Assembly (NCBI GenBank): GCA_003326205.1
Contig: LWTK01000030.1
Span: 171,033 to 235,032, forward strand
DNA from: Nostoc sp. ATCC 43529
GTDB lineage: Bacteria; Cyanobacteriota; Cyanobacteriia; Cyanobacteriales; Nostocaceae
Direction: 5' to 3'
Length of the DNA stretch: 64,000 nt
The notes beneath the pieces are model-generated. The model was not told where the DNA came from. It was given only the letters and a program-made list of their open reading frames with translations, and ran no database searches. This document shows positions 19,374 through 28,540 of this stretch, piece after piece. The translations under genes were made by a program, and so were the position numbers. The stretch's first letter is position 1; every line of letters begins with the position of its first letter.

Positions 19374-19895
19374 CTAACAACTTGATGAAAGTGCCAGATT
19401 GTTAATAATTAATAAGAAATCAGCCAAAATGGCACTCAAATTTTCTGGATTTAGAACCGGAACGTGAACAAAGATACAACGCGCTGGTAGTTGGTTTTGG
19501 TTTAAGTAGTCTAAGACCGAATAGTAAAGACCTTCGCAAACAAATTTACCGCAGTCGTCGCTAATGTCAATTGCCACTGCTTCGGCGACTAATTTTTCTA
19601 AATCAACATCTGTGTGCAAAACACTTTCACCACAGCTGGCGGTTAATTCTACACTTAATTTTGTCCGACTGGCAGCCATGCCACAACAAATGATGTAATC
19701 AGGTTGGATTGCATTGATTTTTTCAATTACCAGGGAACTGGCCTGTTGCACATCTACGGGTAACGACCGCAAAAAAGTTAAATCATGGGGAATCAGCTGA
19801 AGTTTCGTAACTTCTATTAATAAATCATCAGATGAATTTGATTGTTGATCGGTCAGCCAAGTGTCAAAAGAAGTTAATAGAATTCTTTTCTGCAT
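19374..19895 (-). CDS. Peptidase C15 / pyroglutamyl-peptidase I-like
   Basis: 173 residues, shorter than the 200-215 usual for the family. The three expected catalytic residues are present: a glutamate in the KLSVELTA region, a cysteine in GKFVCEGLYYSV, and a histidine in FVHVP. These enzymes remove N-terminal pyroglutamate. The missing length lies mainly in the loops, and the C-terminus is short, so activity is plausible but not certain. It is divergent from hisH, with only 76 bp between them, and upstream of the DUF3370 gene in the same direction. Confidence 0.75.
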   Translation of the reverse strand: MQKRILLTSFDTWLTDQQSNSSDDLLIEVTKLQLIPHDLTFLRSLPVDVQQASSLVIEKINAIQPDYIICCGMAASRTKLSVELTASCGESVLHTDVDLEKLVAEAVAIDISDDCGKFVCEGLYYSVLDYLNQNQLPARCIFVHVPVLNPENLSAILADFLLIINNLALSSSC

Positions 19896-19971
19896 AACAA
19901 ATATTATTTACAATAGGAATATTATTTAGAATAGAAAAACCCTCCATAATAATTTTACAAGGAGCAGGTAG

Positions 19972-20607
19972 ATGCCAGTGATTGCGGTCGTAGACTACGA
20001 GATGGGAAATTTGCACTCAGTCTGCAAAGGTTTGGAAAAAGCCGGGGCAACTCCTAATGTTACTTATTCTGCAAAGGAATTAGAACAAGCAGATGCAATA
20101 GTTTTGCCGGGAGTGGGAGCATTTGATCCCGCAGTACAACATTTAAGATCGCGTGGTTTAGAACAACCGATCAAAGATGCGATCGCATCCGGCAAACCTT
20201 TTTTGGGCATCTGTTTGGGACTGCAAATTCTCTTTGAATCAAGTGCAGAAGGTATCCAACCAGGACTGGGAATTATCAAAGGAAAAGTACGGCGGTTTCG
20301 TCCCGAACCAGATATTACTATTCCTCATATGGGTTGGAATCAACTGCAAGTGACTCAACCAAAAAGTCTTTTGTGGGAGCATTTGCCGTCAAATCCTTGG
20401 GTGTATTTTGTTCATTCCTACTATGTCGATCCAATAGAAGATCAAATTCGTGCAGCAACCGTCACCCACGGTACTCAAACTGTAACAGCTGCCATCGCCC
20501 GTGAAAACCTGATGGCTGTCCAATTTCACCCCGAAAAATCTTCTAATATTGGATTGCAAATCTTGTCTAATTTTGTTGCTCAAGTACGGGAAAAAATTCC
20601 TGCCTAA
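19972..20607 (+). CDS. hisH: Imidazole glycerol phosphate synthase, glutaminase subunit HisH
   Basis: 211 residues, full length. Class I glutamine amidotransferase: nucleophile C81 in GICLGLQ, and the His/Glu pair in VQFHPEKS near 187-189. The N-terminus VIAVVDYEMGNLHSV is characteristic of HisH. It supplies ammonia to HisF for the imidazole ring of histidine and releases AICAR. HisF is not in the window, as is usual in cyanobacteria, where his genes are scattered. ATG is preceded by AAGGAG at a good distance. Confidence 0.96.
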   Translation: MPVIAVVDYEMGNLHSVCKGLEKAGATPNVTYSAKELEQADAIVLPGVGAFDPAVQHLRSRGLEQPIKDAIASGKPFLGICLGLQILFESSAEGIQPGLGIIKGKVRRFRPEPDITIPHMGWNQLQVTQPKSLLWEHLPSNPWVYFVHSYYVDPIEDQIRAATVTHGTQTVTAAIARENLMAVQFHPEKSSNIGLQILSNFVAQVREKIPA

Positions 20608-20617
20608 TTATTTTTGT

Positions 20618-20756
20618 CCTTTGTCATTTGTCCTTTGTCCTTTGTCATTCGTTTCTTTGTGCTTTGTTAGTTAACAATAACCAATGACCAATGACTAATG
20701 ACCAATAACCAATGACTAATGACCAATGACTAATGACTAATGACTAACGACCAATG
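20618..20756. repeat. Heptamer arrays between hisH and rsmD
   Basis: TGTCCTT-type units followed by TAATGAC/CAATGAC-type units, the reverse orientation of the GTCATTA arrays beside trpE and trpB. The last unit supplies the ATG of rsmD. Confidence 0.85.
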
Positions 20757-21353
20757 AGTCTGAGAATTTACGGTAATCGCCAGCTAAAAACTTTACCAGG
20801 GAAAGAGACTAGACCTACTAGTGCTAGAGTAAGGGAGGCAGTCTTTAACATTTGGCAGGGAAAAATTACAGGTTGCCACTGGCTAGATTTATGCGCTGGT
20901 ACTGGTTCAATGGGCGCAGAGGCTTTGTGTAGAGGAGCTGCTTTAGTCGTGGGAATCGAAAAATCGAGCCGAGCCTGTGCCACAATTAGCGAAAATTGGC
21001 AGATCTTAGCTAGTGCCGAACAAGAATTTCGGGTACTGCGAGGAGATATTATTGGGCAGTTAAAAACGTTATCAGGCAAACAATTCGATCGCATCTACTT
21101 CGATCCACCTTATGCGAGTGGATTGTATGAGCCAGTTTTAGTAGCGATCGCCCAACATCAACTTTTAGATCCTAACGGCGAAATCGCAGTTGAACACGCT
21201 TCACAAGATTGGACATCGCCAGAGATTCCCACTTGGGAAATTTGCCGCCAAAAAACTTACGGCAACACATCACTTACTTTTTACAGAATTCGGAGCGAGG
21301 GGGATGGGGAAGACGAGGGAGCAGGGGAGCAGGGGAAGAATTCTAACTCCTAA
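20754..21353 (+). CDS. rsmD: 16S rRNA (guanine-966-N2)-methyltransferase RsmD
   Basis: 199 residues. Rossmann methyltransferase with LDLCAGTGSMGAEALCRGA as the SAM-binding motif and YFDPPYASG as the catalytic DPPY. It methylates guanine 966 of 16S rRNA in the 30S subunit. The N-terminus MSLRIYGNRQLKTLPG is the family start, and its ATG lies inside the last unit of the heptamer array, with no Shine-Dalgarno. The last 20 residues are a low-complexity Gly/Glu tail coded by GGGGAGCA-type repeats, followed 4 bp later by the AGACGCG palindrome, so the 3' end seems to have been rebuilt by repeats. Confidence 0.93.
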   Translation: MSLRIYGNRQLKTLPGKETRPTSARVREAVFNIWQGKITGCHWLDLCAGTGSMGAEALCRGAALVVGIEKSSRACATISENWQILASAEQEFRVLRGDIIGQLKTLSGKQFDRIYFDPPYASGLYEPVLVAIAQHQLLDPNGEIAVEHASQDWTSPEIPTWEICRQKTYGNTSLTFYRIRSEGDGEDEGAGEQGKNSNS

Positions 21354-21362
21354 TTCTTGTAC

Positions 21363-21382
21363 AGACGCGATTAATCGCGTCT
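21363..21382. repeat. AGACGCG palindrome after rsmD
   Basis: AGACGCGATTAATCGCGTCT, a 20-bp perfect palindrome, extended by GTAGAG-type ends. It lies between the convergent rsmD and petG genes, so it could also act as a bidirectional terminator. Confidence 0.8.
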
Positions 21383-21403
21383 CTACTCCTAACTAACCAG
21401 CCT

Positions 21404-21517
21404 TCACCCTCCCAGCTGGTTGGGGCGTTTGTATTGCTTATAAGCAGCGTAAAACAGTCCGCCGAGGGTGACGAAAACTAGACCAAGGACAATACCTGAG
21501 AGCAGGGGTTCAACCAC
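21404..21517 (-). CDS. petG: Cytochrome b6f complex subunit PetG
   Basis: 37 residues. Reads [13 protein letters not shown] then a single transmembrane helix ending [14 protein letters not shown], an unmistakable match to PetG, one of the four small subunits required for assembly and stability of the thylakoid cytochrome b6f complex. Starts with GTG at 21517, with AGGAG 7 bp upstream. It is divergent from the cytM gene across about 200 bp. Confidence 0.96.
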   Translation of the reverse strand: MVEPLLSGIVLGLVFVTLGGLFYAAYKQYKRPNQLGG

Positions 21518-21723
21518 TGTAAGTCTCCTGTGCAATTATTCAATATTTGTTTCCCGTTTTTGATTTTACCAAATTTGGTATGAATCCTCTGCCCTAAAGC
21601 GTTTTAGGACGACTGGCCATATTAAAATCGTCTTGGTGTGCTTGCAGACACAATCAAGAACTTTTAAGCTATGTGTAGGAAATGAAAACTTTTTAGCACA
21701 CCTAAACTTTTACAGCAAACCTT

Positions 21724-22098
21724 TTGGATAATCAGATTACCAAACCGGAAATTTTGATTCAGCGCATCATTTTATTGGTGCTGAGCATCGTGCTAGCAGT
21801 GCCCTTGGTCTTTTTTGGTTTTCACTTGGTTCAAGCCTCCGATCCCTATGTCAAGAGCGTTTTGTCCCTAACAGGAAACCCAATTCAAGGACATGCTATC
21901 TTTCAAATTAATTGTGCTGGTTGTCATGGCTTGGAAGCAGATGGGCGAGTGGGGCCTAGTTTGCAAGCTGTATCGAAGCACAAGTCTCGGTATGGACTGA
22001 TTCACCAAGTCATTAGTGGCGACACGCCCCCAATGCCAAAGTTCCAGCCTAGTGCCCAAGAAATGGCAGACCTTCTGAGCTACTTAGAGTCGTTGTAG
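21724..22098 (+). CDS. cytM: Cytochrome c-type protein CytM
   Basis: 124 residues. An N-terminal membrane anchor (about 11-35, not followed by a clear cleavage site) leads into a small class I cytochrome c domain: heme attachment C64-A-G-C67-H68 and a distal methionine in the PPMPKF region near 105. Size, anchor and spacing fit CytM, a conserved cyanobacterial cytochrome linked to regulation of electron flow under stress or in the dark. The only usable start is a TTG at 21724, since an in-frame stop lies 7 codons upstream and no ATG follows before the anchor. A strong terminator lies just downstream. Confidence 0.85.
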   Translation: MDNQITKPEILIQRIILLVLSIVLAVPLVFFGFHLVQASDPYVKSVLSLTGNPIQGHAIFQINCAGCHGLEADGRVGPSLQAVSKHKSRYGLIHQVISGDTPPMPKFQPSAQEMADLLSYLESL

Positions 22099-22140
22099 AC
22101 GTTCGATTCTTTGGCTGCAAAATGCGTAAATTCCTCATAG

Positions 22141-22171
22141 AAAAAGGCAGCATTCCAGATGCTGCCTTTTT
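22141..22171 (+). terminator. Rho-independent terminator after cytM
   Basis: Perfect 13-bp stem AAAAAGGCAGCAT / ATGCTGCCTTTTT with a 5-base loop, ending in a T run. It lies 43 bp past the cytM stop. Confidence 0.9.
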
Positions 22172-22246
22172 CCGTTTGTGAAAATTTTTAATAAATCTTA
22201 ATAAAATTGAACACTACTAGATGCGTTTTAACTTCTTGTTTATAAT

Positions 22247-22503
22247 CCAATACGCTTGGGTTAAGACTAAAAATTAAACTCCTGTAGGTTGGGGAGCCAC
22301 TGCGTTGGACGGGTTTCCCGGCTTGTACTCCTTCGGAGAAACCGCAGGGTAGCAAGTGGCGTTTGAGGAACGTAGACGCCAAAGGCGGCTTCCCGGAGGG
22401 TAACCCAACATATTAGGTGCTTTGTTGGGTTTCACTTCGTACCCCTACAATACGAGCAAGCTACAACCCAACCTACAATTTTCCTTAACACCAAGCGTAT
22501 TGG
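22247..22503. mobile_element. 257-bp MITE-like element with 8-bp target duplication
   Basis: Terminal inverted repeats CCAATACGCTTGG at 22247-22259 and 22491-22503, perfect over 13 bp. Flanked by direct repeats TTTATAAT (22239-22246 and 22504-22511). The interior carries a second inverted pair, TGTAGGTTGGG against CCCAACCTACA, and no ORF. A fragment of the same end (CCAATACGCTTGGG) lies at 49314-49327. Confidence 0.88.
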
Positions 22504-22713
22504 TTTATAATCTGGTAGTTTTTACGTAGAATCTTTGATAAAAACTTATAGAAATTGTATATTTTAAAGTATGTTAGCAAATTACTATTTAATTATTCTG
22601 AAATTGAGGTTAGCGTACCTGATTTAGTGGGACTAAGGCAAAAGTTTCCAACAAATCGGCTACAGCATAGCTTCTTTGACAAACAAGATATTCTTTGAAA
22701 TACATTAAAGCTA
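22504..22713. other. intergenic region before the parvulin gene
   Basis: AT-rich, no ORF or repeat recognised apart from the right target duplication of the element at 22504-22511. Presumed promoter region. Confidence 0.4.
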
Positions 22714-23511
22714 ATGACTGAAGCGCTCCAAATCGGTAATCGTAAAATCGCAGCTAGTGAACTGATATCTTTACTAGCTAGTTATCAAATGCTGCCACAA
22801 TTGCAGCGGGAATTGATCGTTGATGAGGCAATTGAGCAAACCTCACGCTCCGCCAATGTGGCAATAGAACTGACACCTGAAGAAGTAGCCCAAGCTAAAC
22901 AGCAGTTTTACGCTGAAAAACAGTTGAAAAATGAAGAAGACATCCAAGCTTGGATGGCGCGTCAGGGTCTGAGTTATGAACAACTAGAAGCGGTTACCAC
23001 TCGAAAGCTGAAAATTGAAAAATTTAAGCAAGCCACTTGGGGCAATAAACTGGAGGCGTACTTTTTTCAGTCCAAGGCAAAACTCGACAAAGTAATTTAT
23101 TCCTTACTGCGAACCCAGGATGTAGGAATTGCTCAAGAACTTTACTTTCGCATTCAAGCAAAAGAAAACTCTTTTGCTGACTTGGCACGGGAATATTCAC
23201 TTGGGCCAGAAGCGCAAACTGGCGGTTTAGTAGGCCCAGTAGAACTAAATGCACTGCATCCAGTGATGGTGCAAATGCTCTCTAGCAGTCAACCAGGACA
23301 AATATTACCTCCTACTCGCATCGCTGAATGGTTTGTGATTTTGCGGCTAGAAAAATTTATCCCTGCACAATTGGATGAAAGCATGAAAGCCCGCCTACTG
23401 AATGAACTGTTTGAAGCTTGGTTACAAGAACAACAAAAACAAATGATGTCTGCACGACCAGAACAAGCTACAACAGAAACACAGGAAGAGGTTGAAAAAC
23501 CATTAACCTAA
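22714..23511 (+). CDS. Parvulin-type peptidylprolyl isomerase
   Basis: 265 residues, no signal peptide. The N-terminal 115 residues form a helical SurA-N/trigger-like region (ELISLLASYQMLPQLQRELIVDEAIEQ). The PPIC domain spans about 125-220, with the family run FADLAREYSLGP, TGGLVGPVEL and a substrate-side FVILRLEKF. It catalyses cis-trans isomerisation of proline peptide bonds. In Nostoc, similar cytosolic proteins lie next to exporters with peptidase domains and may help bacteriocin-like precursors, but no exporter is adjacent here. Single-gene unit. Confidence 0.83.
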   Translation: MTEALQIGNRKIAASELISLLASYQMLPQLQRELIVDEAIEQTSRSANVAIELTPEEVAQAKQQFYAEKQLKNEEDIQAWMARQGLSYEQLEAVTTRKLKIEKFKQATWGNKLEAYFFQSKAKLDKVIYSLLRTQDVGIAQELYFRIQAKENSFADLAREYSLGPEAQTGGLVGPVELNALHPVMVQMLSSSQPGQILPPTRIAEWFVILRLEKFIPAQLDESMKARLLNELFEAWLQEQQKQMMSARPEQATTETQEEVEKPLT

Positions 23512-23855
23512 GTATGGTCAAGTAACTTTTTTGAATTAAAAATGCAAAATTCATAATTAACTGAGAAAGAATAGAGAAATTTTTGAATTAATTCTGAGTA
23601 TAGCCTTCCAGCAAATTTCATTCACCCGTCTACAATCAATCAGTGGTGGATTTAATCCCCCACTCCCAACTCTTTAATAGACCTCTTGCATAAATATCTT
23701 TTTGTCTCACGCAAAGACGCAAAGACGCAAAGAAGAAACCAAGAATAAGGACTTTTGCAAGAAGTCTAATGTTTAATTTTTAATTTTTAATTAGAGCCTA
23801 CCCTTACTCTTAAGCAAGCTAGCAAGAGTGTCTTCTAGAGAAGCGACTGGGCTGT
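23512..23855. other. intergenic region with MITE-like element
   Basis: Between convergent parvulin and regulator genes. Contains the 91-bp element listed below and otherwise AT-rich sequence. No gene seen. Confidence 0.5.
23678..23768. mobile_element. TAGACCTCTTGCA MITE-like element, copy 1
   Basis: 91 bp. Left end TAGACCTCTTGCATAAAT, right end (reverse strand) TAGACTTCTTGCAAAAGTCC. Flanks TTAA on the left and TAATG on the right, as at copy 2. Interior contains CGCAAAGACGCAAAGA repeats. The two distinct ends appear in the opposite order at copy 2 (44024-44176), so the copies are inverted relative to each other. Confidence 0.82.
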
Positions 23856-24770
23856 TCATTGAGTAACCGTTTCAAATACCTTTAACTCTTTTTCTGATAC
23901 AGCCTGATGTTCTTTGCGCCAAGCCTGGGGAGGCAAGCCATGATGTTGGCGAAACTGGCGGGAGAAATGAGATACATCTTGATAGCCCAATGCTTTGGCA
24001 ATTTTCTCTATGGTCTGGTTATTATTTTGGAGCAAGAAACGCGCTCCTGCCATCCGACGTTTAACAATCCATGAGTTAACAGTTTCTCCTGTCTGTCTTG
24101 CTACTCGGTTAGTTAAGTAAGCCGGCGAGTAGCCAACTGCTTCAGCTACATCACACAAAGTAATTCCTTGATGATAATGGGCTTCGATGAAGTCGAAAAC
24201 TTCTTTTAATTGGGGAATGCGAGGAAAGATGGATTTCGCAAAGATAATGGTTTCTTGACAAGAGGCTTCTCTACAAGAGGTTTCGCCAACGCCAACATTA
24301 AAATTTTCAGCGATCGCTGTAGTATTATCATCTACAAATACTGATTTTGCAGGCTTCTCCAATTGAACCGTACACCAGTATTGGAGATTAGCTTGCTTTT
24401 GCAGTCGGCTAGCGATCGCTCTGAGCAATTCATCTAGTGTAGAGGGTTTGGTAAGATAATCATCTGCCCCCAATTCCATAGCTTTACGAACATCTGCTTT
24501 GGTGCTACTACCAGTCAGAAAAATTAAGGGAATAATCGCTGTCAGAGGATTTTGGCGTAGCGCAGTTAAAACGCTATAACCATCCATATCGGGCATCGTG
24601 ATATCACAAATTACTAAATCGGGTATATGCTCTTGTGCTTCTTGAATACCAGCATGACCATTATCAGCAGCTATCGTATCAAAACCTTTAGCATTCAGAC
24701 CTTTTAAATAAAGATTGCGGGTAATGTTATCATCTTCGATAACAAGAATTTTCTTTGACGATTGGTACAT
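23856..24770 (-). CDS. Response regulator with AraC-type output, scytonemin regulator
   Basis: 304 residues. Receiver domain 5-125, with phosphorylation site D56 in LVICDITMPDMDG and the conserved lysine in DYLTKPST. A linker leads to an AraC/XylS double helix-turn-helix from about 195 (ITLCDVAEAVGYSPAYLTNRV, then IEKIAKALGYQDVSHFSRQFR). The Shine-Dalgarno GAGAGG lies 8 bp upstream of the ATG. In N. punctiforme the response regulator in this position, Npun_F1278, is reported as essential for scytonemin synthesis, and this gene has the same place and orientation relative to scyA. It follows its kinase by 138 bp. Expected to bind DNA upstream of scyA; the site is not known. Confidence 0.88.
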   Translation of the reverse strand: MYQSSKKILVIEDDNITRNLYLKGLNAKGFDTIAADNGHAGIQEAQEHIPDLVICDITMPDMDGYSVLTALRQNPLTAIIPLIFLTGSSTKADVRKAMELGADDYLTKPSTLDELLRAIASRLQKQANLQYWCTVQLEKPAKSVFVDDNTTAIAENFNVGVGETSCREASCQETIIFAKSIFPRIPQLKEVFDFIEAHYHQGITLCDVAEAVGYSPAYLTNRVARQTGETVNSWIVKRRMAGARFLLQNNNQTIEKIAKALGYQDVSHFSRQFRQHHGLPPQAWRKEHQAVSEKELKVFETVTQ

Positions 24771-24908
24771 AATTTCCTCTCACCAAAACTCTTTGCGCTA
24801 GATAATTATTAGACTCTTTCCTAAATGTGTAAATACAAATGATATTAATTTCCTTTTTGAAAGTTATAAATATTAAATACTTAAATAATAATTATTTTGA
24901 TTCAACAC

Positions 24909-26888
24909 TTATAACTTAGAATTAATAGACTTTGATTTGATTAGTGGTAACATCACAGTAAAGGTACTTCCCACACCAACTTCGCTTTCTACAGAAACTT
25001 GACCTTGATGTAAGTCTACAAGAGTTTTAAGAATCGATAGCCCTAGACCAGTACCAGGTATATTATCAACATTACTACCTCGGAAAAAAGGCTCAAATAG
25101 CCGTTGTTGATCCCCTAGAGAAATCCCCATACCTCTATCTTTGACCTGAAAAATTACTTTCTCCTTATTGCACAATAGCTTCAAATCAACTGCTGAATTA
25201 GAGCCAGAATACTTAACTGCATTATCTAGCAAATTCTTCAAAATCGGTTCTAATAGTTTTTTGTCTATACAAGCTATTAGAGAATTATGTTGGCTGATGA
25301 AATTTATCTTAATTTTATTAACATTCATCTGCATTTGTGCAACTAAATCATCACAAAATTCAACTAAATCAAGCGGTTTCGGCTTAAAACTTAGTTTTGC
25401 TGATTCTGCCTTAGAGAAGAACAAAATATCATCTAACATCTGGCTGAGTTCTTCAGTCGCTTTTTCAATGTGATCGAGGAGTGGTTGTATTTTCTTCTGT
25501 GTACGTTTGTCTACTTCTTCTTTTAATAAACTATTAGAAAATGAAACAATATTCAACGGATTGCGGAATTGATGGCAGACCATAGAAAGAAAACTGGCTC
25601 TAAGTTCGCTTAATTGTTTTGCTTTTTCTAAAGCTTGGTTAAGGTTTAATTGTGCATATTTGTAATCAGTAATATCAATACCTGCAATCATTTCAACTGG
25701 TTTTCCACCAAAATCTAGGACTCCATCCAGGGTTGCAACTGCACAAGCTAGCCAGCGTTCCGTACCGTTTTTTGTGAGAATATTCATCTCTTGATATTCA
25801 AATTTAGCTGCTTCACTTTGGTTACGTACCTGTCTGCGTTTTTTGCTCTTAATTAGTCGCCGCAAATCAAAGCCTGTTAATAGTTCTTCTTTTGTATAGC
25901 CAGTAAGTTGCTCTACTGCTGGATTTATGTAGCAAAGCCGCGTACCTTGAATTAAGAAAGTGCTAGCATCTGTTGTTTCTGCTAAAGTCTGAAATCTAGC
26001 CGCATTGAGCCGTAATGCTTCTTCTGTTCGTTTAGATTCAGTAATGTCCCAAATACTCCAGACTCTACCAATAATTTTGCCTTCAAGCAAGTGAGGTTTG
26101 GAGTAGTGTGCAAAAACTCTACCATCTTTTAACTCTAGAATGTCATAGCTCTCGAAATCAGATTGGCTAGATACTTCCCAAACAAGTCGATTAAAAGCTT
26201 GCGGATCTTTAAGTTGGTTCTCAAAAAATGTTTTGCATTGAGGACATTTTTTAGATAGTATTAGAGACTCTGGGATCTGCCACATATCTAGAAATTTCTG
26301 ATTCAAGCTCAGAATATCTCCCTCAAAGTTAACTACAACAATCCCAATGGCAGTAGATTCAAGGGTAGAGCGAAGTAAAGATAGAGATGCTTCTAATTCT
26401 ATTTCTTTGGCCTTGAGTTCAGAAATTTCCTGTTGTAAATAGTCTTTAGCACCCTTTAATCCATCAGTCCACTTTTGGACGCTTAATTCTACTATTTCAT
26501 CAGTTTTCTCGCGAACAAAAGCACAGCTAAATTCCATATCTTGATATTTGACATAAGTAATGGATATTTCTGCTAAAAATATCCGACCTTCCTTTGTCCG
26601 ATACCGAGATTTAAAGGTAAGGGAATTTTGCGTTCTAATCTCTGACCAATTGTGTAGAAAAAAGTCTACATCTATATCAGCCAGTGTCATTGAAAGTAGT
26701 TCCTTACGGGAATACTCAGTTATCTGACATGTAGTATCATTGACGTATAGAAACTGTGCATTTTCTCCTAAACAGAAGGCAGCATCTACAGAGCGATTTA
26801 TTAGGAAGTGAGCAAACTTCATCTCTACTTCTGGCTCCAGAGGCCACTGTGTATTGGATGTAGTTAATGTAGGATCGCCAGAATTCAT
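24909..26888 (-). CDS. Cytosolic PAS-domain histidine kinase of the scytonemin locus
   Basis: 659 residues with no transmembrane segment. Three PAS-type domains (about 35-150, 170-290 and 295-410), a coiled-coil linker between the first two, a HisKA domain with phospho-histidine in MVCHQFRNPLN near 440, and an HATPase_c domain with LDNAVKYSG, KDRGMGIS and GTGLGLSI. The partner regulator lies directly downstream. It corresponds by position to Npun_F1277 of N. punctiforme. A soluble PAS sensor fits sensing of an intracellular redox or light-derived signal (UV-A induces scytonemin), but no cofactor is visible. ATG has AAGGAG 11 bp upstream. Confidence 0.88.
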   Translation of the reverse strand: MNSGDPTLTTSNTQWPLEPEVEMKFAHFLINRSVDAAFCLGENAQFLYVNDTTCQITEYSRKELLSMTLADIDVDFFLHNWSEIRTQNSLTFKSRYRTKEGRIFLAEISITYVKYQDMEFSCAFVREKTDEIVELSVQKWTDGLKGAKDYLQQEISELKAKEIELEASLSLLRSTLESTAIGIVVVNFEGDILSLNQKFLDMWQIPESLILSKKCPQCKTFFENQLKDPQAFNRLVWEVSSQSDFESYDILELKDGRVFAHYSKPHLLEGKIIGRVWSIWDITESKRTEEALRLNAARFQTLAETTDASTFLIQGTRLCYINPAVEQLTGYTKEELLTGFDLRRLIKSKKRRQVRNQSEAAKFEYQEMNILTKNGTERWLACAVATLDGVLDFGGKPVEMIAGIDITDYKYAQLNLNQALEKAKQLSELRASFLSMVCHQFRNPLNIVSFSNSLLKEEVDKRTQKKIQPLLDHIEKATEELSQMLDDILFFSKAESAKLSFKPKPLDLVEFCDDLVAQMQMNVNKIKINFISQHNSLIACIDKKLLEPILKNLLDNAVKYSGSNSAVDLKLLCNKEKVIFQVKDRGMGISLGDQQRLFEPFFRGSNVDNIPGTGLGLSILKTLVDLHQGQVSVESEVGVGSTFTVMLPLIKSKSINSKL

Positions 26889-27454
26889 ATCTTTAACTTA
26901 CTCCTTTTAATTAATCAGCACCATAGCTGCTAATGAGCTAACAATCCCAATTTCCTTAAATTCCTAGTGCAGTTTAAGCTGCTGACAATCAAAGTAGTTT
27001 GCAGATTAGATAAAATTACTCATGAACTTTACAAAAGTTATCATAACAATAAAACCTATAAAAAGTGAACAATTTAACGATAATTGCCTCGAAGAACTGA
27101 AATAGTTGGAGTTTATTTTTGAGTTCAAAAGCTTTTTATCTTCATATCAAATGTAGGCAAATCAAATCAAGATTTGTCAAGAGGGTTTATTAGATAAGAG
27201 TGAAGCTCCTTAATCTTCTAAATTAAAAAGATATTTTATATTTAAAGCCTAATATCAGATTTAACTAGTACCCAACGACATAAATACATCAGTCATACCC
27301 GACTTCAAACAATTTACAAAATTGCTAAAAAACTTACAAATAAGGTTTCAGAATTTTGAATTACACATACTCCGCAAAAAAACAAGCTAGGCGTAGCCTC
27401 TTGTTGAAATGCTGTAGTAGTGTGGAGTCATTTGATTATCAACATAAATGATAA

Positions 27455-27566
27455 AACTTACGCACTGAAGCCTGAAACCTAGATCCCCCCTAGCCCCCCT
27501 TCAAAAGGGGGGAACTTCTAAAGCCCCCTTTTTAAGGGGGTTGGGGGATCTGAGTGCTTAAGTCCT
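27455..27566. mobile_element. ACTTACGCA repeat, degenerate copy
   Basis: Ends AAACTTACGCACTGA and GAGTGCTTAAGTCC, facing inward. The interior is an inverted pair GATCCCCCCTAGCCCCC / GGGGGTTGGGGGATC. Related to the AGGACTTACGCA elements at 37709-37850 and 59200-59285. Confidence 0.65.
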
Positions 27567-28370
27567 GAATGAATTTGCCCTGCTTGGCTGGGCTACTCAT
27601 GAATTCATTTTCTTAATTTATCTTAACTTACGTCCTCAGGGATTTAACTATAGAAGAATGTTTCGAGTCATCTGTCTCAAGAAATACATTTGTATTCAGC
27701 TATATAAGATTAGATGTTATTTTTTTTACATTATTCATTTGCCTATTGAAAAATTTCTTACATATATTGCCCATATTGCTAAGTCATGCCTCATAAAGGA
27801 TATACTCAATAAAAGGTTTTGTACTTCTTGCTTAGTCATCTATCAAAGGAAATATAAAAAATTAAGAAATTATGTTTTTGTTTTTAAAATACATTGAATC
27901 AAACTATATTTAGTGGCAACATAATAATCTTGGCTAGTTATGGGCAACGAAAAATAAAAAATAGGTTTTTAACAAGAGACAGCAATTAGCTTAGAAGCTT
28001 GTTTGAACTCAAAGTCTTGTCTACCAGTAATCCCTGATTTTCCTCTAAAGAGATTCATAAAATTGCCATCGCCTAAACCAGCGTGATTACAATAAAGTAT
28101 ATAAATTTTTGTAATGAAAAAGGCTAAAGCTACTCTGGCTTGTCTTCTTAGACTTTAATCTTATTGATATAGTGATGTTTATTTCCACCAACTCCTTAGC
28201 GATCGCCAAGCTGTTGTGGTTTTGCTGATGCGGAAGCTAAAACAGATTTGATGTGCATCAAAATCAAAATATTTTTCATCGTCAAATGTAGCGCTCTATG
28301 GTGATGCGCGATCGCCAGATATTAATCCTCCAGACTAAATAATTAAATATTGTAGTTATCGCCACAAAAG

Positions 28371-28410
28371 CAAAAAATTTGACACATTTATCAAAAGATT
28401 TTTCATTGCA
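28371..28410. repeat. 40-bp direct repeat upstream of scyA, copy 1
   Basis: Matches 28501-28540 at about 35 of 40 positions, sharing AAAAATTTGACAC and TCAAAAGATTTT. The copies are offset by exactly 130 bp. They lie 240 to 410 bp upstream of scyA, so they are candidate regulator sites or a small duplication. Confidence 0.7.
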
Positions 28411-28500
28411 GATTACTCTTGGTTATATTAAATCTCATCATTTAGTTATCTTTGCATGTGCTGAGCGCGATATTAACTACCGCAATCATCACAATAGAAG

Positions 28501-28540
28501 CGAAAAATTTGACACGCTCATCAAAAGATTTTTGATTGCA
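28501..28540. repeat. 40-bp direct repeat upstream of scyA, copy 2
   Basis: Second copy of the repeat at 28371-28410; see that entry for the match. Confidence 0.7.

Noticed and set aside
27658..27897. 79-residue open frame in the gap upstream of scyA
   Set aside because: Very rich in Ile, Lys, Tyr and Phe, as expected from random AT-rich DNA; no Shine-Dalgarno and no recognisable family.
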